In this document: piece after piece, positions 31,602 through 39,935 of the stretch
How positions within the stretch are numbered: the stretch's first letter is position 1
Layout of the letters: each line of letters starts with the position of its first letter
From: Enterobacter ludwigii
GTDB taxonomy: Bacteria > Pseudomonadota > Gammaproteobacteria > Enterobacterales > Enterobacteriaceae
Assembly: GCA_900068845.1 (NCBI GenBank)
Contig: CEFQ01000010.1
Coordinates: forward strand, 142,253-206,252
Reading direction: 5' to 3'
Length of the DNA stretch: 64,000 nucleotides
Translations under genes and position numbers: made by a program
The notes under the pieces: generated by a model
Database searches by the model: none
What the model was told of the DNA's origin: nothing
The model's input: only the letters and a program-made list of their open reading frames with translations

Positions 31602-33369
31602 ATCTCAACGTTTATGGCCGACGCTGAAACGTCTGCTGGCGTATGGCAAACCGTGGCGTAAATCGCTGTGGCTGGCGGTCGGCATGTTGTGGATTGCCGC
31701 AGCGGCCGAAGTGACCGGACCGGTGCTGGTGAGCTATTTCATTGATAATCTGGTGGCGAAACATCAGATGCCGTGGGGCATTGTCGCGGGCCTGCTGGTG
31801 GGCTTTATCCTGCTGCAATTGCTGGCCGCTGGTTTGCACTATTTTCAGGCGCTGCTGTTTAACCGCGCGGCGATTGGCGTGGTGCAGCAATTGCGCGTCG
31901 ATGTGATGAACGCGGCGCTACGCCAGCCGCTGAGCGCCTTCGATACGCAGCCAGTCGGGCAAATTATTTCGCGCGTCACCAACGACACCGAAGTGATCAA
32001 AGATCTCTACGTCACCGTGGTAGCGACGGTGTTGCGCGCTGCCGCGTTGATTGGCGCGATGCTGGTGGCGATGTTCTCCCTCGACTGGCGCATGGCGCTG
32101 GTGGCGCTCGTGATTTTCCCGCTGGTGCTAACGGTGATGCTGATCTATCAGCGCTTCAGCACGCCAATTGCGCGTCGGGTGCGCAGCTATCTGGCGGACA
32201 TCAACAACGGCTTCAATGAAGTGATCAACGGGATGAGTGTCATCCAGCAGTTCCGCCAGCAGGCGCGTTTTGGTGAACGCATGGGCGAAGCCAGCCGTTC
32301 GCACTATCTGGCGCGTATGGAAACGCTGCGACTGGATGGCTTTTTATTGCGCCCATTGCTGAGTCTGTTTTCGGCCATGATTTTGTGCGGTTTGCTGATG
32401 CTGTTCAGCTTCGCCACGCCGGGCGTGTTTGAAGTTGGTGTGCTCTACGCCTTCATTACCTACCTTGGCCGCCTCAATGAGCCGCTGATTGAGCTGACCA
32501 CGCAGCAGTCGATGCTGCAACAAGCTGTTGTCTCTGGCGAGCGTATCTTCGAACTGATGGATGCGGATCAGCAGGGTTATGGCAATGATATTCAGCCGCT
32601 GGCCTCCGGCAGCATTTCGCTGCGTGATGTGAGCTTTGCTTATCGCGATAATCGCGATGTGCTCAGTAACATCAATCTTGAAGTGCCCGCGCGTAATTTT
32701 GTGGCGCTGGTGGGGCATACCGGCAGCGGTAAAAGTACGTTAGCCAATCTGCTGATGGGCTATTATCCGGTGACGCGCGGCAGCATCGAGCTGGATGGCC
32801 GCCCGCTGCCGCAGCTGTCGCACGCCGCCTTACGTCAAAGCGTGGCGATGGTGCAACAGGATCCGGTCGTACTGGCGGATTCGCTGCTGGCCAACGTGCG
32901 TTTGGGGCGCGATATTCCGGAAGACCACGTGTGGCAGGCGCTGGAGACGGTGCAGTTGGCCCCGCTGGCACGCAGCATGGCGGATGGCATTCATACGCGT
33001 TTAGGCGAGCAGGGCAATAATCTGTCGGTTGGGCAGAAACAGCTGCTGGCGCTGGCGCGCGTGTTGGTGTCATTGCCGCAGATTCTGATCCTCGACGAAG
33101 CGACGGCCAATATCGATTCCGGAACTGAACAGGCGATTCAGCACGCACTTCGCGCACTTCGCCAGCACAGCACGCTGGTGGTGATCGCGCATCGACTTTC
33201 CACCATCACGGAAGCCGATCAGATTTTAGTGTTGCATCGCGGTCAGGTGGTTGAGCGTGGAACGCATGCTGAACTGCTGGCTGAGCAAGGCCGCTACTGG
33301 CAAATGTATCAGCTGCAGCAGGCGGGCGATGAACTCGCGGCGGGCATCCCCGTACAATCTGAAGGGTGA
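31594..33369 (+). CDS. mdlB: ABC exporter half-transporter MdlB
   Basis: A 591-residue partner of MdlA (593 in E. coli). Transmembrane helices are followed by Walker [10 protein letters not shown], signature [14 protein letters not shown] and Walker [12 protein letters not shown]. The signature Gly-Gly of a canonical site is Val-Gly here, as in E. coli MdlB, suggesting the two composite ATP sites differ. The start is GTG at 31594, with GAAGGAG six bases upstream inside mdlA; the frame is open further upstream but within mdlA. N terminus [18 protein letters not shown] aligns with the E. coli protein. Confidence 0.94.
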   Translation: MAKSQRLWPTLKRLLAYGKPWRKSLWLAVGMLWIAAAAEVTGPVLVSYFIDNLVAKHQMPWGIVAGLLVGFILLQLLAAGLHYFQALLFNRAAIGVVQQLRVDVMNAALRQPLSAFDTQPVGQIISRVTNDTEVIKDLYVTVVATVLRAAALIGAMLVAMFSLDWRMALVALVIFPLVLTVMLIYQRFSTPIARRVRSYLADINNGFNEVINGMSVIQQFRQQARFGERMGEASRSHYLARMETLRLDGFLLRPLLSLFSAMILCGLLMLFSFATPGVFEVGVLYAFITYLGRLNEPLIELTTQQSMLQQAVVSGERIFELMDADQQGYGNDIQPLASGSISLRDVSFAYRDNRDVLSNINLEVPARNFVALVGHTGSGKSTLANLLMGYYPVTRGSIELDGRPLPQLSHAALRQSVAMVQQDPVVLADSLLANVRLGRDIPEDHVWQALETVQLAPLARSMADGIHTRLGEQGNNLSVGQKQLLALARVLVSLPQILILDEATANIDSGTEQAIQHALRALRQHSTLVVIAHRLSTITEADQILVLHRGQVVERGTHAELLAEQGRYWQMYQLQQAGDELAAGIPVQSEG

Positions 33370-33434
33370 ATTGCACCTTTTTTGCACAGTTTTATCGGAA
33401 TGTTCTGTATTGATGCACTTCTTTGAGGCTCAAA

Positions 33435-33449
33435 GCACCAAAGGAGTGC
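33435..33449 (+). promoter_or_regulatory. NtrC binding site upstream of glnK
   Basis: GCACC-AAAGG-AGTGC matches the NtrC consensus GCACY-N5-RGTGC exactly. It lies about 110 bases upstream of the sigma54 -24/-12 element, a usual enhancer position. Confidence 0.75.
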
Positions 33450-33557
33450 AAAATTGCAACACTGCTCCTCACTATCCTCCCTAATTTGCGCCGTGCTTCA
33501 CATAACGAAGCGTGATGCAGCGCGCCTATGCTGCTGACATTCCCCTTTTTTTATTTA

Positions 33558-33574
33558 TGGCACAGCCTTTGCTT
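33558..33574 (+). promoter_or_regulatory. Sigma54 promoter of glnK-amtB
   Basis: TGGCAC-N5-TTGCTT matches the sigma54 consensus in both blocks. It lies about 54 bases upstream of glnK, whose E. coli counterpart is activated by NtrC under nitrogen limitation. Confidence 0.9.
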
Positions 33575-33627
33575 ATATCCCTACGTGTCCGCGAGACTCA
33601 CTCAATTTCTTATCCGGAGGGGAACGT

Positions 33628-33966
33628 ATGAAGCTGGTTACCGTGGTAATCAAACCATTTAAGCTGGAGGACGTGCGTGAAGCCTTATCCTCTATTGGCA
33701 TTCAGGGGCTGACAGTTACCGAGGTCAAAGGTTTCGGTCGCCAGAAAGGTCACGCAGAGCTTTATCGCGGTGCCGAGTACAGCGTTAACTTCCTGCCAAA
33801 AGTAAAAATTGATATCGCTATTGCGGACGACCAACTTGATGAAGTGGTCGATGTCATCAGCAAAGCCGCGTATACCGGCAAAATTGGCGACGGCAAGATT
33901 TTCGTCGCAGAACTGCAGCGCGTCATTCGTATTCGTACCGGCGAGACCGACGAAGCAGCACTGTAA
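33628..33966 (+). CDS. glnK: Nitrogen regulatory PII protein GlnK
   Basis: A 112-residue PII protein. The T-loop contains Tyr51 in HAELYRGAEYSVNFLPK, the site uridylylated by GlnD. The B-loop segment TGKIGDGKIFV binds ATP/ADP and 2-oxoglutarate. GlnK trimers bind and block the AmtB channel when nitrogen is sufficient. A strong ribosome binding site (GGAGGGG) precedes the ATG. It is first in the glnK-amtB operon. Confidence 0.97.
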   Translation: MKLVTVVIKPFKLEDVREALSSIGIQGLTVTEVKGFGRQKGHAELYRGAEYSVNFLPKVKIDIAIADDQLDEVVDVISKAAYTGKIGDGKIFVAELQRVIRIRTGETDEAAL

Positions 33967-33999
33967 CTGGGGCTCTGAATTGTGATGGGATGGAAAGAA

Positions 34000-35289
34000 A
34001 TGAATAAACTGATAACGAAGTTGGGCCTCACCAGCCTCGCGCTGTTACCGTCTCTGGCGATGGCGGCAGCGCCTGCCGTCGCGGATAAAGCCGATAACGC
34101 CTTTATGATGATCTGTACCGCGTTGGTACTATTTATGTCTATTCCCGGCATTGCGCTGTTCTACGGTGGTTTAATCCGCGGTAAGAACGTGCTGTCCATG
34201 CTGACCCAGGTTGCGGTGACTTTCTCGCTGGTGTGCGTGCTGTGGGTGATTTACGGTTACTCGCTGGCGTTCAGTGAAGGTAATTCGTTCTTCGGTAGCT
34301 TCCAGTGGGCGATGCTGAAAAATATTGAGCTGAAAGCCTTGATGGGCAGCTTCTATCAGTACATTCACGTTGCGTTCCAGGCTTCCTTTGCCTGTATTAC
34401 CGTCGGCCTGATTGTCGGTGCGCTGGCGGAACGTATTCGCTTCTCTGCGGTACTGATTTTTGTGGTGGTATGGCTGACACTGGCTTATCTGCCAATCGCA
34501 CACATGGTGTGGGCAGGTGGCTTGCTGGCGCAAGATGGCGCGCTCGACTTCGCGGGCGGCACTGTAGTTCACATCAACGCCGCGGTTGCTGGTCTGGTGG
34601 GTGCTTACCTGGTGGGCAAACGTGCGGGTTTTGGCAAAGAAGCCTTCAAACCACACAATCTGCCGATGGTGTTCCTCGGTACCGCGATTCTGTATGTGGG
34701 CTGGTTCGGCTTCAACGCCGGTTCTGCTTCCTCGGCTAACGAAATCGCTGCGCTGGCATTCCTGAATACCGTGGTTGCCACAGCGGGCGCGGTGCTGTCG
34801 TGGGTGTTTGGCGAGTGGGCGGTACGTGGCAAACCTTCTCTGCTCGGTGCATGCTCAGGCTTCATTGCCGGTCTGGTGGCGATTACCCCAGCGTGTGGTT
34901 ATGTTGGTGTCGGTGGCGCGCTGATTATCGGTCTGGCAGGTGGTTTAGCCGGTCTGTGGGGCGTAACAACCCTGAAGAAATGGCTGCGCGTTGATGACCC
35001 ATGTGACGTGTTTGGTGTCCATGGCGTGTGTGGCATCCTCGGTTGTATCCTGACTGGTGTGTTCGCTTCGTCTTCACTGGGCGGTGTAGGCTACGCAGAA
35101 GGCGTGACCATGGGCCATCAGGTGTGGATTCAGTTGTTCAGCGTGGGCGTAACTATCGTCTGGACGGCCGTTGTAGCCTTCATCGGCTTTAAACTGGCGG
35201 ATATGATTGTCGGCCTGCGTGTTCCGGAAGATCAGGAACGTGAAGGTCTGGATGTAAACAGCCACGGCGAGAACGCTTACAACCAGTAA
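34000..35289 (+). CDS. amtB: Ammonium transporter AmtB
   Basis: A 429-residue channel protein (428 in E. coli). A cleaved signal peptide (ending LAMA-AAPAVA) precedes eleven transmembrane helices. The twin pore histidines lie in FAGGTVVHINAAVAGL and FGVHGVCGILG, and the periplasmic gate residues in the usual helices. The C-terminal tail GLRVPEDQEREGLDVNSHGE is the GlnK-docking region. GTG (33982) and ATG (33985) starts are in frame; 34000 is preferred because it gives a proper signal peptide and family length. Confidence 0.95.
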   Translation: MNKLITKLGLTSLALLPSLAMAAAPAVADKADNAFMMICTALVLFMSIPGIALFYGGLIRGKNVLSMLTQVAVTFSLVCVLWVIYGYSLAFSEGNSFFGSFQWAMLKNIELKALMGSFYQYIHVAFQASFACITVGLIVGALAERIRFSAVLIFVVVWLTLAYLPIAHMVWAGGLLAQDGALDFAGGTVVHINAAVAGLVGAYLVGKRAGFGKEAFKPHNLPMVFLGTAILYVGWFGFNAGSASSANEIAALAFLNTVVATAGAVLSWVFGEWAVRGKPSLLGACSGFIAGLVAITPACGYVGVGGALIIGLAGGLAGLWGVTTLKKWLRVDDPCDVFGVHGVCGILGCILTGVFASSSLGGVGYAEGVTMGHQVWIQLFSVGVTIVWTAVVAFIGFKLADMIVGLRVPEDQEREGLDVNSHGENAYNQ

Positions 35290-35335
35290 GAGCCGGGCTA
35301 AAGAAGAGCAGTGCGCTAAAATTATAAAAAAACAG

Positions 35336-35363
35336 AAGGGGCGATGATATCGCCCCTTTTTTT
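35336..35363. terminator. Bidirectional terminator between amtB and tesB
   Basis: AAGGGGCGAT (35336-35345) pairs with ATCGCCCCTT (35349-35358), followed by TTTTT on the plus strand and by CTGTTTTTTT on the minus strand. It overlaps the tesB stop codon. Confidence 0.92.
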
Positions 35364-36225
35364 ATGCCTCGCGTTGACGCATCACGCCTTCCTGCACTGT
35401 GGTGGCCACCAGCCGACCCTCCTGCGTATAAAATTCACCACGCACAAAACCGCGCGCGCCGGATGCGGAGGTGCTCACTACGCTGTAAAGCAGCCATTCA
35501 GACAAGTCGAACGGGCGATGGAACCACATTGAGTGATCGATGGTGGCAACCTGCATATCAGCTTCAAGGAAGCCTTTACCATGCGGTTGCAGCGCAACGG
35601 GCAGGAAGTTGAGATCGGAGGCGTAACCGAGCAGGTATTGATGGATGCGACGATCGGCCGGCAGTTCGCCGTTGGCGCGAATCCATACCTGACGCACAGG
35701 TTCATCGACGTGGCCTTTCAGCGGGTTATGAATCTGCACCGGGCGAATATCCAATGGACGCTCAGCGAGGAACTTTTCTTTCAGCTTAAGTGGCAAGTGT
35801 GCGGCCAGCTTTTTCGCCAGATCCTGTTCTGAGGGGAGATTTTCCGGGCCCGGCACCTGCGGCATGTTGTTCTGATGTTCAAAACCGCTTTCAGGTGCCT
35901 GGAATGAGGCCGTCATATAAAAGATCGGCTGGCCATTCTGCACCGCGCTGACGCGGCGTGCGCTGAAGCTTTTGCCGTCACGCAGCGTTTCGACATCATA
36001 GATGATGGCTTTTTGGCTGTCGCCAGGACGCAGAAAGTAGCTGTGGAAGGAGTGGATGATGCGCTCTTCCGGCACCGTTTGTTTTGCAGCATACAGCGCC
36101 TGACCGACGACCTGACCACCAAACACCTGGCGCAGACCGAGATCTTCGCTCTGACCACGAAACAGGCCTTCTTCCAGTTTTTCGAGATTTAATAAATTAA
36201 GCAGGTTATGCAGTGCCTGGCTCAT
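35362..36225 (-). CDS. tesB: Acyl-CoA thioesterase II TesB
   Basis: A 287-residue double-hotdog thioesterase (286 in E. coli) that hydrolyses medium- and long-chain acyl-CoAs. Catalytic-region motifs are [14 protein letters not shown], the C-terminal [12 protein letters not shown] with the conserved Asp, and [22 protein letters not shown]. The start at 36225 gives [24 protein letters not shown], as in E. coli; the open frame upstream is not needed. It is convergent with amtB and divergent from ybaY. Confidence 0.96.
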   Translation of the reverse strand: MSQALHNLLNLLNLEKLEEGLFRGQSEDLGLRQVFGGQVVGQALYAAKQTVPEERIIHSFHSYFLRPGDSQKAIIYDVETLRDGKSFSARRVSAVQNGQPIFYMTASFQAPESGFEHQNNMPQVPGPENLPSEQDLAKKLAAHLPLKLKEKFLAERPLDIRPVQIHNPLKGHVDEPVRQVWIRANGELPADRRIHQYLLGYASDLNFLPVALQPHGKGFLEADMQVATIDHSMWFHRPFDLSEWLLYSVVSTSASGARGFVRGEFYTQEGRLVATTVQEGVMRQREA

Positions 36226-36381
36226 AGCGGATTCCTCAGCGTGACTTATCGCGTCAGTGTGAAAGATCCGACCAGTTGCCGTCAATGATTTTGCCGCGAT
36301 TTCAGCGGACTGGCGGCCGCTTCAGGCGTAATGCCGATATTTGTGCCAGAATTAAGGCCTGTTCATAAGGAGACGACATCG

Positions 36382-36939
36382 ATGAAACTATGGCAAGTAA
36401 TTAGCGGTATGACCTTGGCTGCGGCGATTACCGGTTGTGCGGACCACAGCAAGCCGGTAGCCACACCTACACTTGGTTCGGCAGTGGCAGGGCAGCAGGC
36501 CGCGATCGCGCAGCCGAATGTCAGCGGTTCAGTCTATATCCGCCAGCGCATTGCGCTACCACCGGATTCAGTGCTGACCGTGACACTGTCGGATGCGTCG
36601 CTGGCTGATGCACCATCGAAAGTGCTGTCGCAGCGTGTCGTGCGTACGGAAGGTAAACAGGCGCCGTTCCAGTTTGTCTTGCCGTTCAATCCAGCGGATA
36701 TCCAGCCGAACGCACGCATCCTGTTGAGTGCAGCGATTTCGATTGATGGCAAGCTGGCATTTATTACCGATACGGTGAAACCGGTGATCAACCAGGGCGG
36801 AACCAAAGCTGAACTGCTGCTGGTACCGGTGACGAATGTTGCGATGCAAACCCAGCCGGGTGCGGCGACCACGGTGCCGTCGACTTCACCGACGCAGGTG
36901 ACGCCATCAGCGTCTGTGCCGGCACCGACGGGTTTGTAA
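36382..36939 (+). CDS. ybaY: YbaY family lipoprotein
   Basis: A 185-residue envelope lipoprotein (190 in E. coli). The signal peptide MKLWQVISGMTLAAAITGC ends in a lipobox. The domain that follows (VSGSVYIRQRIALPPDSVLTVTLSDASL, FNPADIQPNARILLSAAI) is the YscW-like type III pilotin/YbaY fold, a small beta sandwich. A Pro/Thr/Ser-rich tail from about residue 155 is probably unstructured. The function is unknown. AAGGAGACGACATCG precedes the ATG; the open frame 51 bases upstream is rejected. Confidence 0.9.
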   Translation: MKLWQVISGMTLAAAITGCADHSKPVATPTLGSAVAGQQAAIAQPNVSGSVYIRQRIALPPDSVLTVTLSDASLADAPSKVLSQRVVRTEGKQAPFQFVLPFNPADIQPNARILLSAAISIDGKLAFITDTVKPVINQGGTKAELLLVPVTNVAMQTQPGAATTVPSTSPTQVTPSASVPAPTGL

Positions 36940-36969
36940 TCTTCCAGACGGCATAAGCCAAGCGCTCAG

Positions 36970-37062
36970 GCCCGCTGCCGTGGAGTAAAGCGTCACACGC
37001 CATGGATGGCGTGTGCCGAGCGATCAGGGATGAGACAGCGGCTTTACGGAACGGCAGCGGGC
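36970..37062. repeat. Nested inverted repeat between ybaY and ybaZ
   Basis: Outer arms GCCCGCTGCCGT (36970-36981) and ACGGCAGCGGGC (37051-37062) match perfectly over 12 bp; just inside, GTAAAGC (36985-36991) pairs with GCTTTAC (37041-37047). The centre is a hairpin, CACACGCCAT (36994-37003) with ATGGCGTGTG (37006-37015). No ORF fits. It sits between convergent stop codons, so it could terminate both genes, or be a small palindromic mobile repeat. Confidence 0.7.
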
Positions 37063-37102
37063 TTGAGTGCAACATATTGCACCGCTAATCTTTCTTGCAC
37101 CG

Positions 37103-37414
37103 CTAAATCTGCCAGCGATATTTTTCTAATGCGATCTCACCAGCATCACTCACCTCAATCCCTTCCGCTTCCAGCGCATCACGCTGACGAAACAGATCGT
37201 CACCTTGCAGTGAAATGCGGCCATGGCGATTGATGACGCGGAACCAGGGAAGTTTGCTGCCTTCCGGCAAACGACGTAGTACGCCACCGACCTGACGCGC
37301 TGCGCGCGGCGATCCTGCCAGCAGCGCAACATCCCCGTAGGTGGTGACCTTTCCTGGCGGAATGGCCGCAACAATCTGCCAGACGCGCTCAGAGAAATTG
37401 TTATGCTCGCTCAT
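37103..37414 (-). CDS. ybaZ: Alkyltransferase-like protein (YbaZ/Atl)
   Basis: A 103-residue homologue of the DNA-binding domain of O6-alkylguanine-DNA methyltransferase. The helix-turn-helix with the arginine finger (SPRAARQVGGVLRR) is intact, but the active-site PCHRV of the true methyltransferase is PWFRV, with Trp57 in place of the acceptor cysteine. Such ATL proteins flip out O6-alkylguanine and recruit nucleotide excision repair instead of removing the alkyl group. E. coli Atl is 129 residues; the shorter length here is common in relatives. Confidence 0.93.
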   Translation of the reverse strand: MSEHNNFSERVWQIVAAIPPGKVTTYGDVALLAGSPRAARQVGGVLRRLPEGSKLPWFRVINRHGRISLQGDDLFRQRDALEAEGIEVSDAGEIALEKYRWQI

Positions 37415-37523
37415 GCGCAGCCTTTTTTTATCGAGGAAAGGGCAAACTTTAGCATGCAGAAGGGTAGACAGCAGCGCTTTGCTGTGTGCTTGAGCAAGAA
37501 ACCAACGGTTGTCGGGACTACGC

Positions 37524-37552
37524 TTGCAATTGCCAGGGGGTTACTTGATAAT
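37524..37552 (+). promoter_or_regulatory. ffs promoter
   Basis: TTGCAA (37524-37529), a 17-base spacer and GATAAT (37547-37552), followed by the GC-rich discriminator GCCTGCGC. Initiation near 37560 would leave a 5' leader of about 24 bases before mature 4.5S RNA, as expected for the RNase P-processed precursor. Confidence 0.7.
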
Positions 37553-37583
37553 GCCTGCGCTCTCGAAATGAGGGCTTGTCAAT

Positions 37584-37697
37584 GGGGGCCCTGTTGGTTC
37601 TCCCGCAATGCTAACTTGTGAACTCGGTCAGATCCGGAAGGAAGCAGCCGCAGCAGGCGACGCGTGTGCCGGGATGTAGCTGGCAGGGCCCCCACCC
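37584..37697 (+). ncRNA. ffs: 4.5S RNA, signal recognition particle RNA
   Basis: A 114-nt RNA that with Ffh forms the bacterial SRP and targets nascent inner-membrane proteins. The two ends pair (GGGGGCCCTG with CAGGGCCCCC), the symmetric loop and GGAA tetraloop region TCCGGAAGGAAGCAGCC is present, and the distal strand GACGCGTGTGCCGGGATGTAGCTGG is split here as GACGCGTGTGCC and GGGATGTAGC. Differences from E. coli fall mostly in the variable helix near 37612-37624. Ends were set by comparison with the known E. coli RNA. Confidence 0.97.
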
Positions 37698-37817
37698 AAT
37701 TCTGCCTACCTAAAACCCCACTGAATTTAACGCACAAAGAAATCTGGCAATCCTTTGCCTGTGATTCATTCCTTGATTAATACGATGATGTTGCCGATCG
37801 GCTGTTAGGGGAAAAAC

Positions 37818-38036
37818 TTAGCGGACGAACTTCCAGACAGAAACCGGTACTTTATCGTAAAGCTTATTCATGGTCAGTTCAGCCAGACGATGATCGGCTG
37901 CCGAATAGAATACCGCGAGTTCATTATCAGGTAATTCATACTTGTTTTTTTCGATAACCCGCTCAAGGGTATCGATTGAGCGACAGCGGCGCAGTCGCAT
38001 CAAATAATCTGTTTTGGTTAAGGCTTGGTTGCTCAT
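37818..38036 (-). CDS. hha: Haemolysin expression-modulating protein Hha
   Basis: A 72-residue protein nearly identical to E. coli Hha ([43 protein letters not shown], shown here only as its start and end: [10 protein letters not shown] and [10 protein letters not shown]). Hha pairs with H-NS on curved AT-rich DNA and silences horizontally acquired genes. It is the second gene of the tomB-hha pair, 24 bases after tomB; TomB counteracts Hha toxicity. Confidence 0.97.
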   Translation of the reverse strand: MSNQALTKTDYLMRLRRCRSIDTLERVIEKNKYELPDNELAVFYSAADHRLAELTMNKLYDKVPVSVWKFVR

Positions 38037-38060
38037 AAATAAACCGGTCTCAGTCTGGTG

Positions 38061-38438
38061 CTAAAAGGAATGGCTAGGTTGTTGGAGATAAGCGCACTCT
38101 TCGGCAAACAGATTAAATAAGCGTTTTGCTGAACGCTGCCATCGTTGTAGATCCTGAGTATTGATTCCATAGCTGCTGAACAGCATAAAGGTATCATCAA
38201 GATATTCATCGATTTGCGTTATCAGGGCTTCATCTTCAACGTGCTTAATTTTGTAATTCATCGTGAAAGAAGCGATATGCTCAATCAAATCGTTGAGCTG
38301 TAAATTGCTTTCAGAAGTAGGATCATTAACCCAGCCGTGATGGCTATCAGTCATTGTCGCCATACTTTCGTCAAACAAGTTCTCACACAGGTATTTAAGC
38401 TGGGCAATATCATGCCGTTTCGGTGAGTATTCGTCCAT
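38061..38438 (-). CDS. tomB: Hha toxicity modulator TomB
   Basis: A 125-residue protein (E. coli TomB/YbaJ 124). It starts MDEYSPKRHDIAQLKYLCENLF and contains HHGWVNDPTSESNLQLNDLIEHIA, both conserved. TomB acts as the antitoxin-like partner of Hha and modulates biofilm and conjugation. The ATG at 38438 follows GGAGGGGAAAAAG; an open frame 24 bases longer overlaps that site and is rejected. tomB lies upstream of hha on the same strand. Confidence 0.95.
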   Translation of the reverse strand: MDEYSPKRHDIAQLKYLCENLFDESMATMTDSHHGWVNDPTSESNLQLNDLIEHIASFTMNYKIKHVEDEALITQIDEYLDDTFMLFSSYGINTQDLQRWQRSAKRLFNLFAEECAYLQQPSHSF

Positions 38439-38584
38439 CTTTTTCCCCTCCATAGCTAGCACAGTTACCGCAGCGCGGCGAGATTAGGAAAAGCTACCAG
38501 GAAGCGATCTCGAATAAAATGAATTCAGCGACTCCTTAAATGTAATCCACAATCATTAGCTTTGCTCACCTCAATTACCAAATA

Positions 38585-38938
38585 TTACAATTCATCGGCA
38601 GGAGAGGGGCGCGCATTGTCAATCACGTCAAACACCAGTGCGCCGGGCTTTACCTGAAAAAACACTTCTTCACGACGATGAGATGTTTCATTTATATCCA
38701 GGCAAGGATTAAATAAATTCCAGCGGAAATCGTAAAGCATTTTAAATCGATTGTTGTCGGTTGGATGAATAGAAATAATCTTAAAGCTATCGGGAACTAA
38801 TTGCGCGTTTTGAGAATACCACTGTAAATCGCCGGCTAATGCCTCGGCTATTTTGAGAATATTCCCCTGGATAATTCTTAGCAACTTTTCGCAATCGTCC
38901 TCATCCACAGCAATATCACAATGAATAATAGACGGCAT
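38585..38938 (-). CDS. Hypothetical protein, AT-rich ORF
   Basis: I do not recognise this 117-residue product. It begins MPSIIHCDIAVDEDDCEKLLRI, is acidic, and has no signal peptide or membrane helix, so it should be a soluble cytoplasmic protein. The mixed pattern (DSFKIISIHPTDNNRFKMLYDFRWNLF, two stretches of alternating polar and hydrophobic residues) suggests an alpha/beta domain. The gene and its flanks are visibly richer in A and T than the neighbours, consistent with a late acquisition of the kind Hha/H-NS silences. The ribosome binding site is weak, so the start is uncertain. Confidence 0.6.
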   Translation of the reverse strand: MPSIIHCDIAVDEDDCEKLLRIIQGNILKIAEALAGDLQWYSQNAQLVPDSFKIISIHPTDNNRFKMLYDFRWNLFNPCLDINETSHRREEVFFQVKPGALVFDVIDNARPSPADEL

Positions 38939-39146
38939 TTTGTATCCAGTAAAAGAATGATGTTTCTATCATTGAGCTTATCGCACGACATTGCAAGTCG
39001 CTAATAAACAGAAAGAGTAATCGTTGTGATGGGTTTCATAACTCAATCATGCACAAAGGGTAAATTACAGCGGATATCTTCGTGAACGATCAACTTTTGA
39101 AACACTTTTGCCCGGGCTCAAAGGAGCCATAATCGGCTATCATAAT

Positions 39147-39161
39147 TGTTATGTTATAACA
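39147..39161 (+). promoter_or_regulatory. Zur-type box of the zinc ABC operon
   Basis: TGTTATGTTATAACA matches the Zur palindrome TGTTATANTATAACA at all but one of the defined positions. It lies 16 bases before the first ORF of the operon, where it would overlap the promoter and repress it when zinc is plentiful. Confidence 0.8.
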
Positions 39162-39177
39162 TTATTGGTTGTTGAAT

Positions 39178-39282
39178 ATGAATCACAGCGGTTTACTTCT
39201 GTCCCTTGGCGGCCGTTTGCTAGTGATGCTGGCGCTGATCGCCTTTCTGGCGTTAGCCTTATGGTGGGGAATGCAGAAATGA
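39178..39282 (+). CDS. 34-residue single-helix membrane protein
   Basis: A short ORF read as MNHSGLLLSLGGRLLVMLAL followed by IAFLALALWWGMQK. About 22 consecutive residues are hydrophobic, enough for one transmembrane helix, ending in WW and a lysine. Its TGA overlaps the ATG of the ABC ATPase gene (ATGA), and that gene's ribosome binding site lies inside it, so the two are probably translationally coupled. It starts 17 bases after the Zur box. No good ribosome binding site precedes it, which fits either a very short leader or a chance ORF. It could be a small accessory subunit of the transporter or a leader peptide. I do not recognise a family. Confidence 0.55.
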   Translation: MNHSGLLLSLGGRLLVMLALIAFLALALWWGMQK

Positions 39283-39935
39283 TGCGTTTCAACCGCTTAC
39301 AAGCAGGTTACCAAGGCCGCGCGGTGACGCCAGTTGTCGACGGTGAGCTGGCCTCGGGCAGCATGACAGCGCTGATTGGCGCAAACGGCACGGGCAAATC
39401 GACCTTATTGAAAACCATCGCCGGCTTACTGCCGCCGATTTCCGGCAACTGCGAATTACAGATCCCACGCAAAGCGCTGGGTTGGTTACCGCAACGCACC
39501 GAACTTGAAACTCGCTTCCCTCTAACTGCCTATGAGCTGGTGGCGATGGGCTGTTGGCCACGCTGCGGCTGGTTTGGTGGCATTAATAGAGGCTTGCGCC
39601 TGGAAATCGATGCCGCGCTGGATGCGGTGCAGATGCGTGAGTTTGCCGATGCTCAGCCATCAACCTTATCCGGTGGGCAGCTACAGCGCGTGCTGTTCGC
39701 GCGCTTAATGCTGCAGCGCAGTCAGCTCTGGCTACTGGATGAACCCTTCAACGGCATCGACACGCAAACCGTCACTCTATTGATGTCGATCCTCGAGCAG
39801 CAGCAGCAGGCGGGCACCACATTATTGGTGGTGTTGCACGATCGTCCGCTGGTGGCGCGTTATTTCCAGGATGTGTTGTCACTTGATAACGCCGCCTCCG
39901 CACTCACACCCCAGCTGCGCAGGGTAGCATCGTGA
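39279..39935 (+). CDS. Zinc/manganese-type ABC transporter ATPase
   Basis: A 218-residue ATP-binding subunit of a metal uptake ABC transporter. Walker A is GANGTGKST (34-42), the Q-loop LPQRTELETRFPLTAYELV resembles ZnuC/AztA types, the signature is LSGGQLQRVLFARL (130-143) and Walker B is LWLLDEPF. The ATG at 39279 has GGGGA eight bases upstream; the longer open frame to 39108 would read through the Zur box and is rejected. It overlaps the permease start by four bases (GTGA). It is shorter than ZnuC and lacks the ZnuC C-terminal extension. Confidence 0.87.
   Translation: MMRFNRLQAGYQGRAVTPVVDGELASGSMTALIGANGTGKSTLLKTIAGLLPPISGNCELQIPRKALGWLPQRTELETRFPLTAYELVAMGCWPRCGWFGGINRGLRLEIDAALDAVQMREFADAQPSTLSGGQLQRVLFARLMLQRSQLWLLDEPFNGIDTQTVTLLMSILEQQQQAGTTLLVVLHDRPLVARYFQDVLSLDNAASALTPQLRRVAS

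Noticed and set aside
36970..37062. CRISPR-like repeat
   Set aside because: Only one set of nested arms exists; there are no regularly spaced direct repeats or spacers. No CRISPR array is visible anywhere in the window.
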